NCBI GenBank assembly: GCA_023442485.1
Contig: JAEZZG010000042.1
Span: 9,304-73,303, forward strand
Direction of reading: 5' to 3'
DNA: 64,000 nucleotides
Origin: Actinomycetes bacterium
Lineage (GTDB): Bacteria; Actinomycetota; Actinomycetes; Propionibacteriales; Propionibacteriaceae
Shown here: positions 8,059-15,519 of the stretch, in pieces
Layout of the letters: each line of letters begins with the position of its first letter
How positions within the stretch are numbered: the stretch's first letter is position 1
Program-made: the position numbers and the translations under genes
Notes under the pieces: model-generated
Told to the model about the DNA's origin: nothing
What the model saw: only the letters and a program-made list of their open reading frames with translations
Databases searched by the model: none

Positions 8059-8664
8059 ATGACTGAGACCGAGAAGTTCTCGCCACGCCTGCCTCCGAGC
8101 CGCATCGTGTTGGTTCGTCACGGACAGACTCAGTTGGAGCCTGACGACGCACTGCGCGGCCGCTTATCTATCCCCCTGGACAAGGACGGACGCGAACAGG
8201 TACGTCAACTAGCCGAAGATATCAAAGCGGTCCAACCGGAACTGATCGTGTGTGGCCCTCTCAAACGTGCCCTACAAACTGCCGGAGCCATCGTTGAAGT
8301 CACTGCGGCTCCAATGAAAATTGATGAACGCCTCATCGACCGCGATTTTGGCGAAGCCACCTCAATGCGTCCGCAGCAAGTCATTGAGATGTGGGGATCG
8401 ATTGAGTTTGCACCCGGCGTCGAGCCCATGCCCGAGCTGCGCACCCGCGCACTCGCCGCTGTCTGCCAGGATCGCGGTGCCTCCCCCGTGGTTATCGTCG
8501 GTCACGACGTCGTGAACCGGATGATCTTGCATGAAATCTCTGGGCGCGACTGGTCTGAGATTCATCAATCCGTCGGCTGCTGGAACCTGATTGAATGGAG
8601 CTACGAGAAAGGCTGGGAGATCAAGGCCATCGACATGCATGGCCCCATTGATGAGTATCTGTGA
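8059..8664 (+). CDS. Histidine phosphatase (phosphoglycerate mutase-like) family protein
   Basis: 201 residues of the branch-1 histidine phosphatase superfamily. The N-terminal IVLVRHGQT motif holds the phospho-accepting His (about residue 21); GPLKRALQTA supplies the second-strand Arg region, and VIVGHDVVNRM holds the second catalytic His. ERLIDRDFGEA corresponds to the acid/base region. Members include phosphoglycerate mutases, alpha-ribazole phosphatase and broad phosphatases; divergence from GpmA makes a broad phosphatase or specialised role more likely than glycolysis. It is a single-gene unit, followed by a hairpin at 8788. Confidence 0.8.
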   Translation: MTETEKFSPRLPPSRIVLVRHGQTQLEPDDALRGRLSIPLDKDGREQVRQLAEDIKAVQPELIVCGPLKRALQTAGAIVEVTAAPMKIDERLIDRDFGEATSMRPQQVIEMWGSIEFAPGVEPMPELRTRALAAVCQDRGASPVVIVGHDVVNRMILHEISGRDWSEIHQSVGCWNLIEWSYEKGWEIKAIDMHGPIDEYL

Positions 8665-8787
8665 AGCAACCTTGCAGACACTGTGAGCGACTGATCACTC
8701 GTAGGTTTGACTGCGGTCGACGCTACACACGACGCAAAAACTCGCACCCAGTACTGGCAGCTTCTTCAAACAATCACAGCCATCACG

Positions 8788-8811
8788 CGCCGTCCTAGCT
8801 TAGGGGCGGCG
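8788..8811 (+). terminator. Terminator between phosphatase and ferredoxin genes
   Basis: CGCCG...CCTA pairs with TAGG...CGGCG with one bulge and a short loop, then TTTCTTTTT on the plus strand. It overlaps the last codons of the convergent ferredoxin gene. Confidence 0.6.
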
Positions 8812-9792
8812 TTTCTTTTTCATCAGCGCGATCATCTGTTTCGGGTCAATCGCGCCGAAGGGATTGCGCTGACGATAGGAACATGTGGGACAAAGCTCCT
8901 CTCCCCGATCAGGGAAAATCGCCCGACATTTCCTACACCTCCTCGATGATTCTCGCGCAATCGGGACCTGGTCGTTGTGGACGATGGACCGCCACGGCGC
9001 GCGCCCTGACACCCGCATCGCCCCGGTCGGGCAGGCCTGGACACACTTGCGACAACCGCTGCATCGTCCAGGATCGAAGAAGAGCCGAGTATCGAGCTGC
9101 ACAGAGGCGGGCTTGTCTGTGGCCACGACGAGATCGACCTGGGCAGTGTCTGAGTTGTCGGGGGCGGGAATCGAAGCATCGTCTGAGGTCGACACGATGG
9201 CGAGGGCAGTTTCGGGACAGGCCTGGACGCAGACCCCGGTGAGATCACAGTTGACGGCTTCGAGAAGAAGGCCGGGACCGGGACGGTCAGGGGCGACCGC
9301 CGCGTCCACCCCCTCAGCGTCTGCACGGCAGATCGCGCGGATCGCCGCCCTCAACCTTGAAAAGTGGGACGCGGATTCGTCAGGGGCACACGGATGAATC
9401 TCAGAATCCGCTCCGCGCATCCCGAATAAACCACGCCTGGTTGCGGTAGACATCTGGTTTTCGGGATGGATTGTCGCCTGGTGTTGCTTGGGAGTAAAAA
9501 GTTCCACACATTCCAAGCCGTCGATCCCTAAGGAATCGGCAGCGCCTTTCCAATACTGCACCAGCGCGTCAATGCGCCCTGAGGTACAGGTGTCTGACCG
9601 CACGATGACGCGACTGACATCCATCGCGAGTAGCTCGAAGGGTAACTCGACAGGGCACTCTGCAAGACAGCGGTTGAGACGCACACACACCGAGTTCTTC
9701 ACCGACGCAGACGCGGACGCGGTGTGTGGACAGATGAGCTCGACGACCTCACCAGCGCCGAACCGGGCGGCCCATGCCAAGAGGGTGGCCAC
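8800..9792 (-). CDS. Ferredoxin-type 4Fe-4S protein linked to molybdoenzyme chaperone
   Basis: 330 residues from a GTG at 9792 that overlaps the TAG of the upstream torD-like gene (TAGTG); an in-frame start at 9909 lies deep inside that gene. Residues 244-254 form a complete CxxCxxCxxxCP cluster site (CSGCRKCVQACPTG). An earlier site at 182-192 (CDLTGVCVQACP) has only three obvious ligands. The C-terminus has a zinc-ribbon-like pair of CxxC (286/289, 301/304). Two 4Fe-4S clusters would make this an electron-transfer or maturation partner of an oxidoreductase; coupling to TorD suggests a molybdenum enzyme, but none is encoded in this window. Cytoplasmic, no signal peptide. Confidence 0.65.
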   Translation of the reverse strand: MATLLAWAARFGAGEVVELICPHTASASASVKNSVCVRLNRCLAECPVELPFELLAMDVSRVIVRSDTCTSGRIDALVQYWKGAADSLGIDGLECVELFTPKQHQATIHPENQMSTATRRGLFGMRGADSEIHPCAPDESASHFSRLRAAIRAICRADAEGVDAAVAPDRPGPGLLLEAVNCDLTGVCVQACPETALAIVSTSDDASIPAPDNSDTAQVDLVVATDKPASVQLDTRLFFDPGRCSGCRKCVQACPTGAMRVSGRAPWRSIVHNDQVPIARESSRRCRKCRAIFPDRGEELCPTCSYRQRNPFGAIDPKQMIALMKKKRRP

Positions 9793-10424
9793 TAGGCCAC
9801 CACCCACTCCCGGGCTTGGATCAAAGCGTCGGCCCCGAGGACGCCCACACCCCGATAGAAGCAGGTCCGCGCGCCCTGCTCCACCTTCGCAAAGAACTGA
9901 TCCGCCCACTCGAAGAGATGTTTCTCACAGAAATCACGATGCGCCTGAAGAAAACCTTCGGCTTTTTCGGGGTCTAAGACTTCGAGAGCGTCCAAAGCCT
10001 GAGTCAGCAACCTGGCACAGAACTCCAGCTCCAACGAAATGTGGTCATCAGGTTCACGGTTCAGCTTCGGAGCCTGCAGCCCGAACCGGCGATAAAACTG
10101 ACGAACATGCATGGTTTCTTCGACGAAAAGCAATTTCTCCTCTGAGCGGTATACCGACTCCCAGGGCGGAGCCAAGGTCTTGCCAGGGCCAAGAACTAAG
10201 AAGAAATGGTCGTCCTTGATCTGATCGGCAGACTCTACTTCCTCCGCGGACTGGAGCAGTAACCCAACCCCCTCATCCGTCCTCGGGCCCGGACTCATCG
10301 GCCACGACGCCAACATTTCAGCCGAACGCATATTGGCCAAGGAGCCTGGATCGGGGGCTTTGTCGAAAAGACGCGCCAACACAGTCCAGGTCGCGCACAA
10401 TCTATCGATTTGATCAGGTGTCAC
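9792..10424 (-). CDS. TorD/DmsD-family molybdoenzyme chaperone
   Basis: 210 residues from GTG 10424 with GAAGGA eight bases upstream; a longer frame to 10508 lacks a ribosome site. An all-helical protein of the length of TorD/NarJ/DmsD chaperones, with the family-type segments GPGKTLAPPWESVY (conserved 'P-x-E-S-x-Y/W' region) and 'EPDDHISLELEFCARLL', where the D-H-I-x-x-E-L-E-F is characteristic. These proteins bind the twin-arginine leader and the apo form of DMSO-reductase family enzymes during cofactor insertion. It is translationally coupled to the following ferredoxin gene. The client enzyme must be elsewhere in the genome. Confidence 0.75.
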   Translation of the reverse strand: MTPDQIDRLCATWTVLARLFDKAPDPGSLANMRSAEMLASWPMSPGPRTDEGVGLLLQSAEEVESADQIKDDHFFLVLGPGKTLAPPWESVYRSEEKLLFVEETMHVRQFYRRFGLQAPKLNREPDDHISLELEFCARLLTQALDALEVLDPEKAEGFLQAHRDFCEKHLFEWADQFFAKVEQGARTCFYRGVGVLGADALIQAREWVVA

Positions 10425-10538
10425 AGTGCTTATCCTTCGGTGTTCACCGCCACCGTTGTCCGATGACGACGCCAGCCTGAGCCATGACGATAACCTACGC
10501 ACCGTCATGGCCCAGATGGCATGAATGACCAGGCCTTC

Positions 10539-11567
10539 TCAGCCTAGAACCTCCGGGTTCATGATGTGATCAGGACGCTCACCGCGCGCAAACTTCGCGA
10601 TATCTGCAGCCACGATCGCTGCCGCAAAATCACTCGACGCCTTCGACGCACCGGCCAGGTGCGGGGTAATGATCAACCCTTCCACACTGAGCAGCCGAGA
10701 ATCCTCAGGCAGTGGCTCAGACGGGAGCACGTCACAAGCAGCCGCATAGAGTTGGCCAGATTCAAGGGCATCACACATCGCGTCATAGTCCAGCAGTGGC
10801 GGACGGGCACAGTTGACCAAGATTGCGCCACGCGGCATCAAGGCAATCCGTTCGGCATTGATCAGATCTGTGTTTTCCTTCGATACGCGAGCATGGAGGG
10901 TCAAGATGTTGGTTTGTTTCAGCATCTCGTCCAGATCGTCGAAAACCTCAATACCCTCAGGCACCGACGTTGGGTCCACGAAGGGGTCAAAAGCGACGAT
11001 CCTGGCACCCATGGCCTGCATCACCTTTGCAACCTGACGGCCAATGTTGCCGTAGCCGACGATACCGACGGTTGATCCGCGAACCTCGGGGCCAACCTCG
11101 TCATAGTTGTAGTAGTTGCCGCGCCATTCGCCGCGTCGCAGTTCGTCGTGACGGGCGGGGATCTGCCGCACAGCCGCCAGAATCATCCCGATCGAATGTT
11201 CAGCGGTTGCAGTCATGTTGCGTCCCGGTGCGTTGGTGACGATCACACCCTGCTTGGTCGCTGCCTCGATGTCGACGTTGACCGGCCCGCCGCGAGTAAC
11301 CGAAACCATCTTCAAGTCTGGGCAGGCTTCAAGAATCTTCGGTGTCACGGGCTGGGTATGGTTGAACATCACGTCAACCCCTTGAAGTGCCTCAATGATG
11401 GCGTCCTCATCACCCTGGGCTTCATGGACGGTGCCGATATCACCCATCGGAGTCTCCGGCCAGTCATTCATCAGCTCGGACGTCTCGGCGTCCGGAAGCT
11501 CCTTCTTTAAGGCCCGAGCCATGATGTCAACCCGAACGAAATGATCTCCTGCAAGCAGGACCTTCAT
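10539..11567 (-). CDS. D-isomer-specific 2-hydroxyacid dehydrogenase
   Basis: 342 residues, NAD(P)-dependent 2-hydroxyacid dehydrogenase of the SerA/formate-dehydrogenase-like family. The Rossmann motif GSTVGIVGYGNIGRQVA (about 165-181), catalytic Arg in NCARPPLLD, an acidic residue in the DVLPSEPLPE loop and His in TPHLAGAS are all in order. The ATG at 11567 follows GAAGGGA. It is downstream of the FGGY kinase, 45 bases away, in one operon controlled by the divergent SorC-type gene. The pair suggests oxidation or reduction of a sugar acid or phosphorylated sugar; the substrate is not visible from sequence. Confidence 0.85.
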   Translation of the reverse strand: MKVLLAGDHFVRVDIMARALKKELPDAETSELMNDWPETPMGDIGTVHEAQGDEDAIIEALQGVDVMFNHTQPVTPKILEACPDLKMVSVTRGGPVNVDIEAATKQGVIVTNAPGRNMTATAEHSIGMILAAVRQIPARHDELRRGEWRGNYYNYDEVGPEVRGSTVGIVGYGNIGRQVAKVMQAMGARIVAFDPFVDPTSVPEGIEVFDDLDEMLKQTNILTLHARVSKENTDLINAERIALMPRGAILVNCARPPLLDYDAMCDALESGQLYAAACDVLPSEPLPEDSRLLSVEGLIITPHLAGASKASSDFAAAIVAADIAKFARGERPDHIMNPEVLG

Positions 11568-11612
11568 TGTTTTCCCTTCTTTCTCACTCTCTAGTGGTCA
11601 GCTCGCGAGTGT

Positions 11613-13124
11613 CTACTCACCGAGCTTGCGGATATCGCGCAAAGCCTTCCACTGCGGACGCAAGGCGTCACGAGCTGAGACGAAGGTCTTGTAGATTTCC
11701 TGGTAAATCTGATGCAACTTGGGGTCGGGCTCGAAGGTCTCCATCTGGGTGCCGAGCATCTCGGCGGCTTCGTGAAGATCGTTCGCCTTACCGCAGGTGA
11801 CAAGGGCGAGGACGGCGGCGCCACGAGCACCGGCTTCGGGGGCGTCTTGACGCAAGACACGATGTCCAGTCGCTGAAGCCAAGATCTCGCAGACCAGGTC
11901 AGAGCGGAATCCGCCACCCGAGACGATCAGTTCAGCGTCGATCTTCAAGATGTCGATACATTCGGTCAAGGAGTAGACCACACCTTCGTAGACCGACCGC
12001 AAAATGTCGGCCGGATCCGAGCTGATCGACATGCCGAGCCAAGACGCCGAGGCGTTCGGATCGAGGAACGGGGAGCGCTCCCCACCCGGAGAAGCGTAGG
12101 GAAGGTAGATGATCCCGTTGGAGCCAGGACGAGAGGACCTGGCGATCTCTTCGATTTCAGACCACTCCTTGTCGGCGTAGCCGAGAGCCTTGCGGATCCA
12201 CTCTAGGTTCGGGGTGCCGGTCATGGGTGCCATGAACTCCAGCACCTGCTTGCCGCGTCCAGTAGCCAAGACCATCGAGTTCATCGAGCGACGCTCAGAA
12301 ACCTCAGGGAGTAGGGTGCCGACGAAGGCAGTGGTGCCGAGAATCAACCAGGCATCGCCGTCATTGACCGCGCCGAGGCCAGGGCCAGTGACGGAGACGT
12401 CGATCATGCCCACACCAACCGGGGTGCCTTCCGGGACACCGGTGAGTTTCGCTGCCTCGGCAGAGACAGTACCGCCGTCACCGTCTGCCGATAGAACCTC
12501 AGGGACGAGACGAATCTCGTCAGCGAGTTGCAAATCGGTTGCAAGCTGAGTGGAGAAGCCTTCGCAAGTATTGACGTCAAAGAAGGACCGCGAGGCCTCG
12601 GTGTAGTCCGTTGCGATCTTGCCGGTCAGGTTGTAACGCAGCCAGTCCTTGCAGTAGATCAGGTGTCCCGCCTTGGCCACAGTCTCCGGCTCGTGCTCTT
12701 TGAAGTAATCCAGGAGCACCGGTGCCAGGCCCGGGAAGGTTGCAGTCCCGGTGACATCGAGGACACGCTGTTCGCGTCCATCTTCATGCCACTTTCCGAC
12801 GACGTCGCCGGCGCGACCATCCATCCAAATTGCTGCGTTACGGACGGGTTTGCCATCTTCATCGATCAGCCAGCAGCCATCCCCTTGACCGGTCAGGCCC
12901 ACGGCGAGAATCTGCGTCTGCGGGTCTAGAGACTCGGTGACGGCCTTGAGGCAGTTACACACAGCCTCCCAGATGGCGTTCATGTCTTGTTCGGCTTCAC
13001 CGAGGCGCCCGTATTGGACGTCGACGCCTTGACTCTTGACCACGAGTACCTTGCCGCTGAGGTCGAAAGCGACAGCCTTGACCGCCGTGGTACCGCCGTC
13101 AACACCAATTACAACTTCAGTCAT
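11613..13124 (-). CDS. FGGY-family carbohydrate kinase (operon with dehydrogenase)
   Basis: 503 residues, first gene of a two-gene minus-strand operon. The ATP phosphate motif VIGVDGGTTAVKAVAFD opens the protein; GLTGQGDGCWLID and WMDGRA form the sugar-binding first half, PYASPGGERSPFLDPNA is the FGGY signature region and IVSGGGFRSDLVCEILA the adenosine motif. AAGGAGAC precedes the ATG. It resembles xylulokinase/L-xylulose kinase relatives. A perfect inverted repeat at 13235-13252 lies in the promoter region shared with the SorC-type regulator. Whether it acts on a pentulose, a polyol or AI-2 cannot be decided here. Confidence 0.85.
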   Translation of the reverse strand: MTEVVIGVDGGTTAVKAVAFDLSGKVLVVKSQGVDVQYGRLGEAEQDMNAIWEAVCNCLKAVTESLDPQTQILAVGLTGQGDGCWLIDEDGKPVRNAAIWMDGRAGDVVGKWHEDGREQRVLDVTGTATFPGLAPVLLDYFKEHEPETVAKAGHLIYCKDWLRYNLTGKIATDYTEASRSFFDVNTCEGFSTQLATDLQLADEIRLVPEVLSADGDGGTVSAEAAKLTGVPEGTPVGVGMIDVSVTGPGLGAVNDGDAWLILGTTAFVGTLLPEVSERRSMNSMVLATGRGKQVLEFMAPMTGTPNLEWIRKALGYADKEWSEIEEIARSSRPGSNGIIYLPYASPGGERSPFLDPNASASWLGMSISSDPADILRSVYEGVVYSLTECIDILKIDAELIVSGGGFRSDLVCEILASATGHRVLRQDAPEAGARGAAVLALVTCGKANDLHEAAEMLGTQMETFEPDPKLHQIYQEIYKTFVSARDALRPQWKALRDIRKLGE

Positions 13125-13234
13125 TCCAGTGTCTCCTTTGACGTGTGTGGATGCGTGGTTTGCTCGCTTGAGACGAGCGGGTGATCACCCGGGAATGGTG
13201 TCCGACTCATGATTCGATTTCCCGATCGAGAAAA

Positions 13235-13252
13235 AGTGAACTATTGTTCACT
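13235..13252. promoter_or_regulatory. Perfect inverted repeat, likely operator of the SorC-type regulator
   Basis: AGTGAAC, 4 bases (TATT), GTTCACT: 7-bp perfect arms in the 169-base gap between the divergent kinase operon and the regulator gene. The position and symmetry fit a SorC/DeoR-type operator controlling both directions. Confidence 0.65.
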
Positions 13253-13293
13253 AATCCGAACCTCAGTTCTAGTCTACTCGATAGGTTTTGATA

Positions 13294-14277
13294 ATGAGCG
13301 CCGAGACCTCAGATAATCTCGTCAATCTGAAAGTGGCTGCTGCTCGGATGTACTACGAGCATGGCATGACCCATCAGGAGATTTCTCAAGAACTCCATCT
13401 TTCCCGAGTCAAAGTCACTCGCCTTCTTGCAAAAGCCCGTGACGAGGGGATTGTCCAGATCAAGGTGATCGCTAACGGAGAACTCTTCGACGATTTACGG
13501 CAACAGTTGACTGAGATTTTCGGACTGGACGATATCTGGATCTCGCCGATCTCCCACGATCCCGAGCGCAACCGTCATTCCATGGCACTGACCGGAGCGG
13601 AAGCCATTACCCACCTGGTCAACCGGTCGTCTCGTGTGGCGGTGGGGTTATCCCGGACGCTAGCCTCCGCAGCCGCATGCCTCTCCCCCATCGACCCGGG
13701 TGCGTCCGAGATTCGCTTCATCCCAACCTCTGGATCGCTGGGAACCTGGCTGGAAGGCAAGAACGCCTCGGAACTCGCGTCGAAACTAGCCGATCTATTT
13801 GACGGACGCGCGATGGGCCTGCCGGTGCCGCTGATTGCCCCCTCACCCACGGTCGCCCAGTCCTTCGCCACCATGCCAGAGGTGTCGTACCCGCTCGACT
13901 ACATCCAACAAGCTGACGTCGCCTTCTTCGGAGTAGGCCCACTCGATTGGGAGTCCTCCCCGCTGTCCGCCGCGATGTCAGAGGAAGAACGAGAGGAGTT
14001 GATTCATCTGGGAGCGATCGGAGATGTCTCTGGTCGATTCTTCAATGCCGCAGGCAACGAGATTCACTCGCAGTTCAACCGCCGCGTGACCTCGCTGTCG
14101 CTGGCTTCCTACCAGGCGATCAAGAGCCGCGTCCTGTTTGCTTGTGGGGAGAACAAGATTCGGTCCATGCTGGTGCTGTTGCGATCGAGTTTCGTGACCG
14201 GGTTGGTCACGGATTCATCGACCGCCCGGCTCTTGATCAACAGCCACCGCCACACCGGTCCGATCCTGACTAGTTGA
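13294..14277 (+). CDS. SorC-family sugar-binding transcriptional regulator
   Basis: 327 residues. An N-terminal helix-turn-helix (GMTHQEISQELHLSRVKVTR) is followed by a C-terminal phosphosugar-sensing domain of the SorC/DeoR type (about 60-325), with the usual VGLSRTLASAA loop near the effector site. These proteins repress or activate neighbouring sugar operons and respond to a phosphorylated sugar made by the operon's kinase. It is divergent from the FGGY kinase/dehydrogenase operon with a perfect palindrome between. An in-frame TTG lies two codons earlier; I chose the ATG at 13294, though the ribosome site is weak. LsrR, DeoR and SorC belong to the same family, so the inducer is open. Confidence 0.85.
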   Translation: MSAETSDNLVNLKVAAARMYYEHGMTHQEISQELHLSRVKVTRLLAKARDEGIVQIKVIANGELFDDLRQQLTEIFGLDDIWISPISHDPERNRHSMALTGAEAITHLVNRSSRVAVGLSRTLASAAACLSPIDPGASEIRFIPTSGSLGTWLEGKNASELASKLADLFDGRAMGLPVPLIAPSPTVAQSFATMPEVSYPLDYIQQADVAFFGVGPLDWESSPLSAAMSEEEREELIHLGAIGDVSGRFFNAAGNEIHSQFNRRVTSLSLASYQAIKSRVLFACGENKIRSMLVLLRSSFVTGLVTDSSTARLLINSHRHTGPILTS

Positions 14278-14329
14278 TAGCGAAGGATTGGTGGGCGGGG
14301 CGACAGTGTAGGTTCCCGGAAAAGCAAAA

Positions 14330-14348
14330 ATCGCCGGGAACCGGCGAT
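14330..14348 (-). terminator. Terminator of tRNA-Ile
   Basis: On the minus strand ATCGCCGG-TTC-CCGGCGAT, a perfect 8-bp stem with a 3-base loop, is followed by TTTTTGCTTTT. It lies 15 bases past the tRNA 3' end. Confidence 0.8.
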
Positions 14349-14362
14349 CTAGGAGGTGAGGG

Positions 14363-14436
14363 TGGGCCTAACTGGACTTGAACCAGTGACCTCTTCCTTA
14401 TCAGGGAAGCGCTCTAACCGACTGAGCTATAGGCCC
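14363..14436 (-). tRNA. tRNA-Ile (GAT anticodon)
   Basis: A 74-base cloverleaf: 7-bp acceptor stem GGGCCTA/TAGGCCC, D-arm AGCTCAGTCGGTTAGAGC, anticodon loop CTGATAA with anticodon GAT, and T-arm with GGTTCAAGTCC. CCA is not encoded. It sits downstream of gyrA and the DUF3566 gene, a standard actinobacterial position; the tRNA-Ala that often follows is missing here. Confidence 0.95.
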
Positions 14437-14550
14437 GTTTCCGACAAGGGGTAACTTTACTAGAGACCACGCTGATGAACAAATCCACCAGCTTTACTGG
14501 ACATCATCCCTAGTCGGATAGGTTTGACGGGGACGGGAGCCGCAGGAAAA

Positions 14551-15519
14551 CTATTCCTCAGACAAGGTGATCTCGATACCGCCAAGCATGATCGCGGACA
14601 GGTTATAGAGGAAAGCAAATATCGTCACCAGAGCCGTAGTCATCACCACATTCGCCACAGCGATCAATGTGGTGACGCCGAGCACCCGTCCTGTGGTGAT
14701 GAAGTTATTGACGTCGAAACTCGATTGAGATTCAGGGTTAGCGATGACGTCATTGATAGCGGCCTCGATAGACGAGAGCACACCGGAGGCATTCACGATC
14801 GCCCACAACAACGCCACGGTCACGATCATGATGATGGCGAAAGCGATCGAGAACAAGAAGGTGGTTTTCATCACCGTCCACGGGTCAACCCGAGTCAACG
14901 AAAGCCTCGCGCGTCGCGTCTTCTTAATCTCTCGCTTCACCGGAGCGCCCTTCACTTCCTGAGTTTGCAAATCTCCCGCATCGGATTCTGACACACTTGT
15001 GCGTGCTAGATCGTCACCGGAGGTCGGATCGGTTGAAATCGGGGCCGGAGGGATGATCAAGGGTCCGGCTGTGGTCGGACTAGGATCGGATTTGGGCGAG
15101 GCAAAAATGGAGGAGTCGATTCCCCGTTTCGCTGCGTTAGCAGAGGATGGGCTAGCGGCCTGCGTGAGGTCTGTGGCTGAGGAAGGTGCAGGTGCGGTCA
15201 GCGCTGAGGTGGCCGAACCCGCGGCATCTTTTGCCTCGACGGGACTCGGCTCATCTTTGCTGGCGTGATCGTCAATCACGACCTCTGATTTGCGACCGCC
15301 CAACAACCAGTCACGGTCCTCGGCGCTAAGACCTAGATCGTCGACGTCGGGGGCATTATCAGATGGCAGGGAACCGGCAACTGCGGCTGAACCCTCAGCC
15401 TCTGACGCCACACCGCTGTCACCAGATGAAGACTCGGCGTGAAGCTGAATGGCAGAGTCAACACCCTGGTCGTCTTGTCGATCGTCACCGTAGACGTCAT
15501 TCTTATCGTTGTCAGTCAC
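14551..15519 (-). CDS. DUF3566 transmembrane protein downstream of gyrA
   Basis: 322 residues. The first 190 or so are acidic then Ser/Ala/Pro-rich and disordered; the C-terminal 130 form the DUF3566 domain with two strong membrane segments ([20 protein letters not shown] and a second near [19 protein letters not shown]). A basic cluster ([15 protein letters not shown]) precedes the first helix, indicating the N-terminal tail is cytoplasmic. This protein family occurs directly after gyrA in many actinobacteria and has no firmly known role. Its start overlaps the gyrA stop by 8 bases, so the two are translationally coupled. Confidence 0.85.
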   Translation of the reverse strand: MTDNDKNDVYGDDRQDDQGVDSAIQLHAESSSGDSGVASEAEGSAAVAGSLPSDNAPDVDDLGLSAEDRDWLLGGRKSEVVIDDHASKDEPSPVEAKDAAGSATSALTAPAPSSATDLTQAASPSSANAAKRGIDSSIFASPKSDPSPTTAGPLIIPPAPISTDPTSGDDLARTSVSESDAGDLQTQEVKGAPVKREIKKTRRARLSLTRVDPWTVMKTTFLFSIAFAIIMIVTVALLWAIVNASGVLSSIEAAINDVIANPESQSSFDVNNFITTGRVLGVTTLIAVANVVMTTALVTIFAFLYNLSAIMLGGIEITLSEE

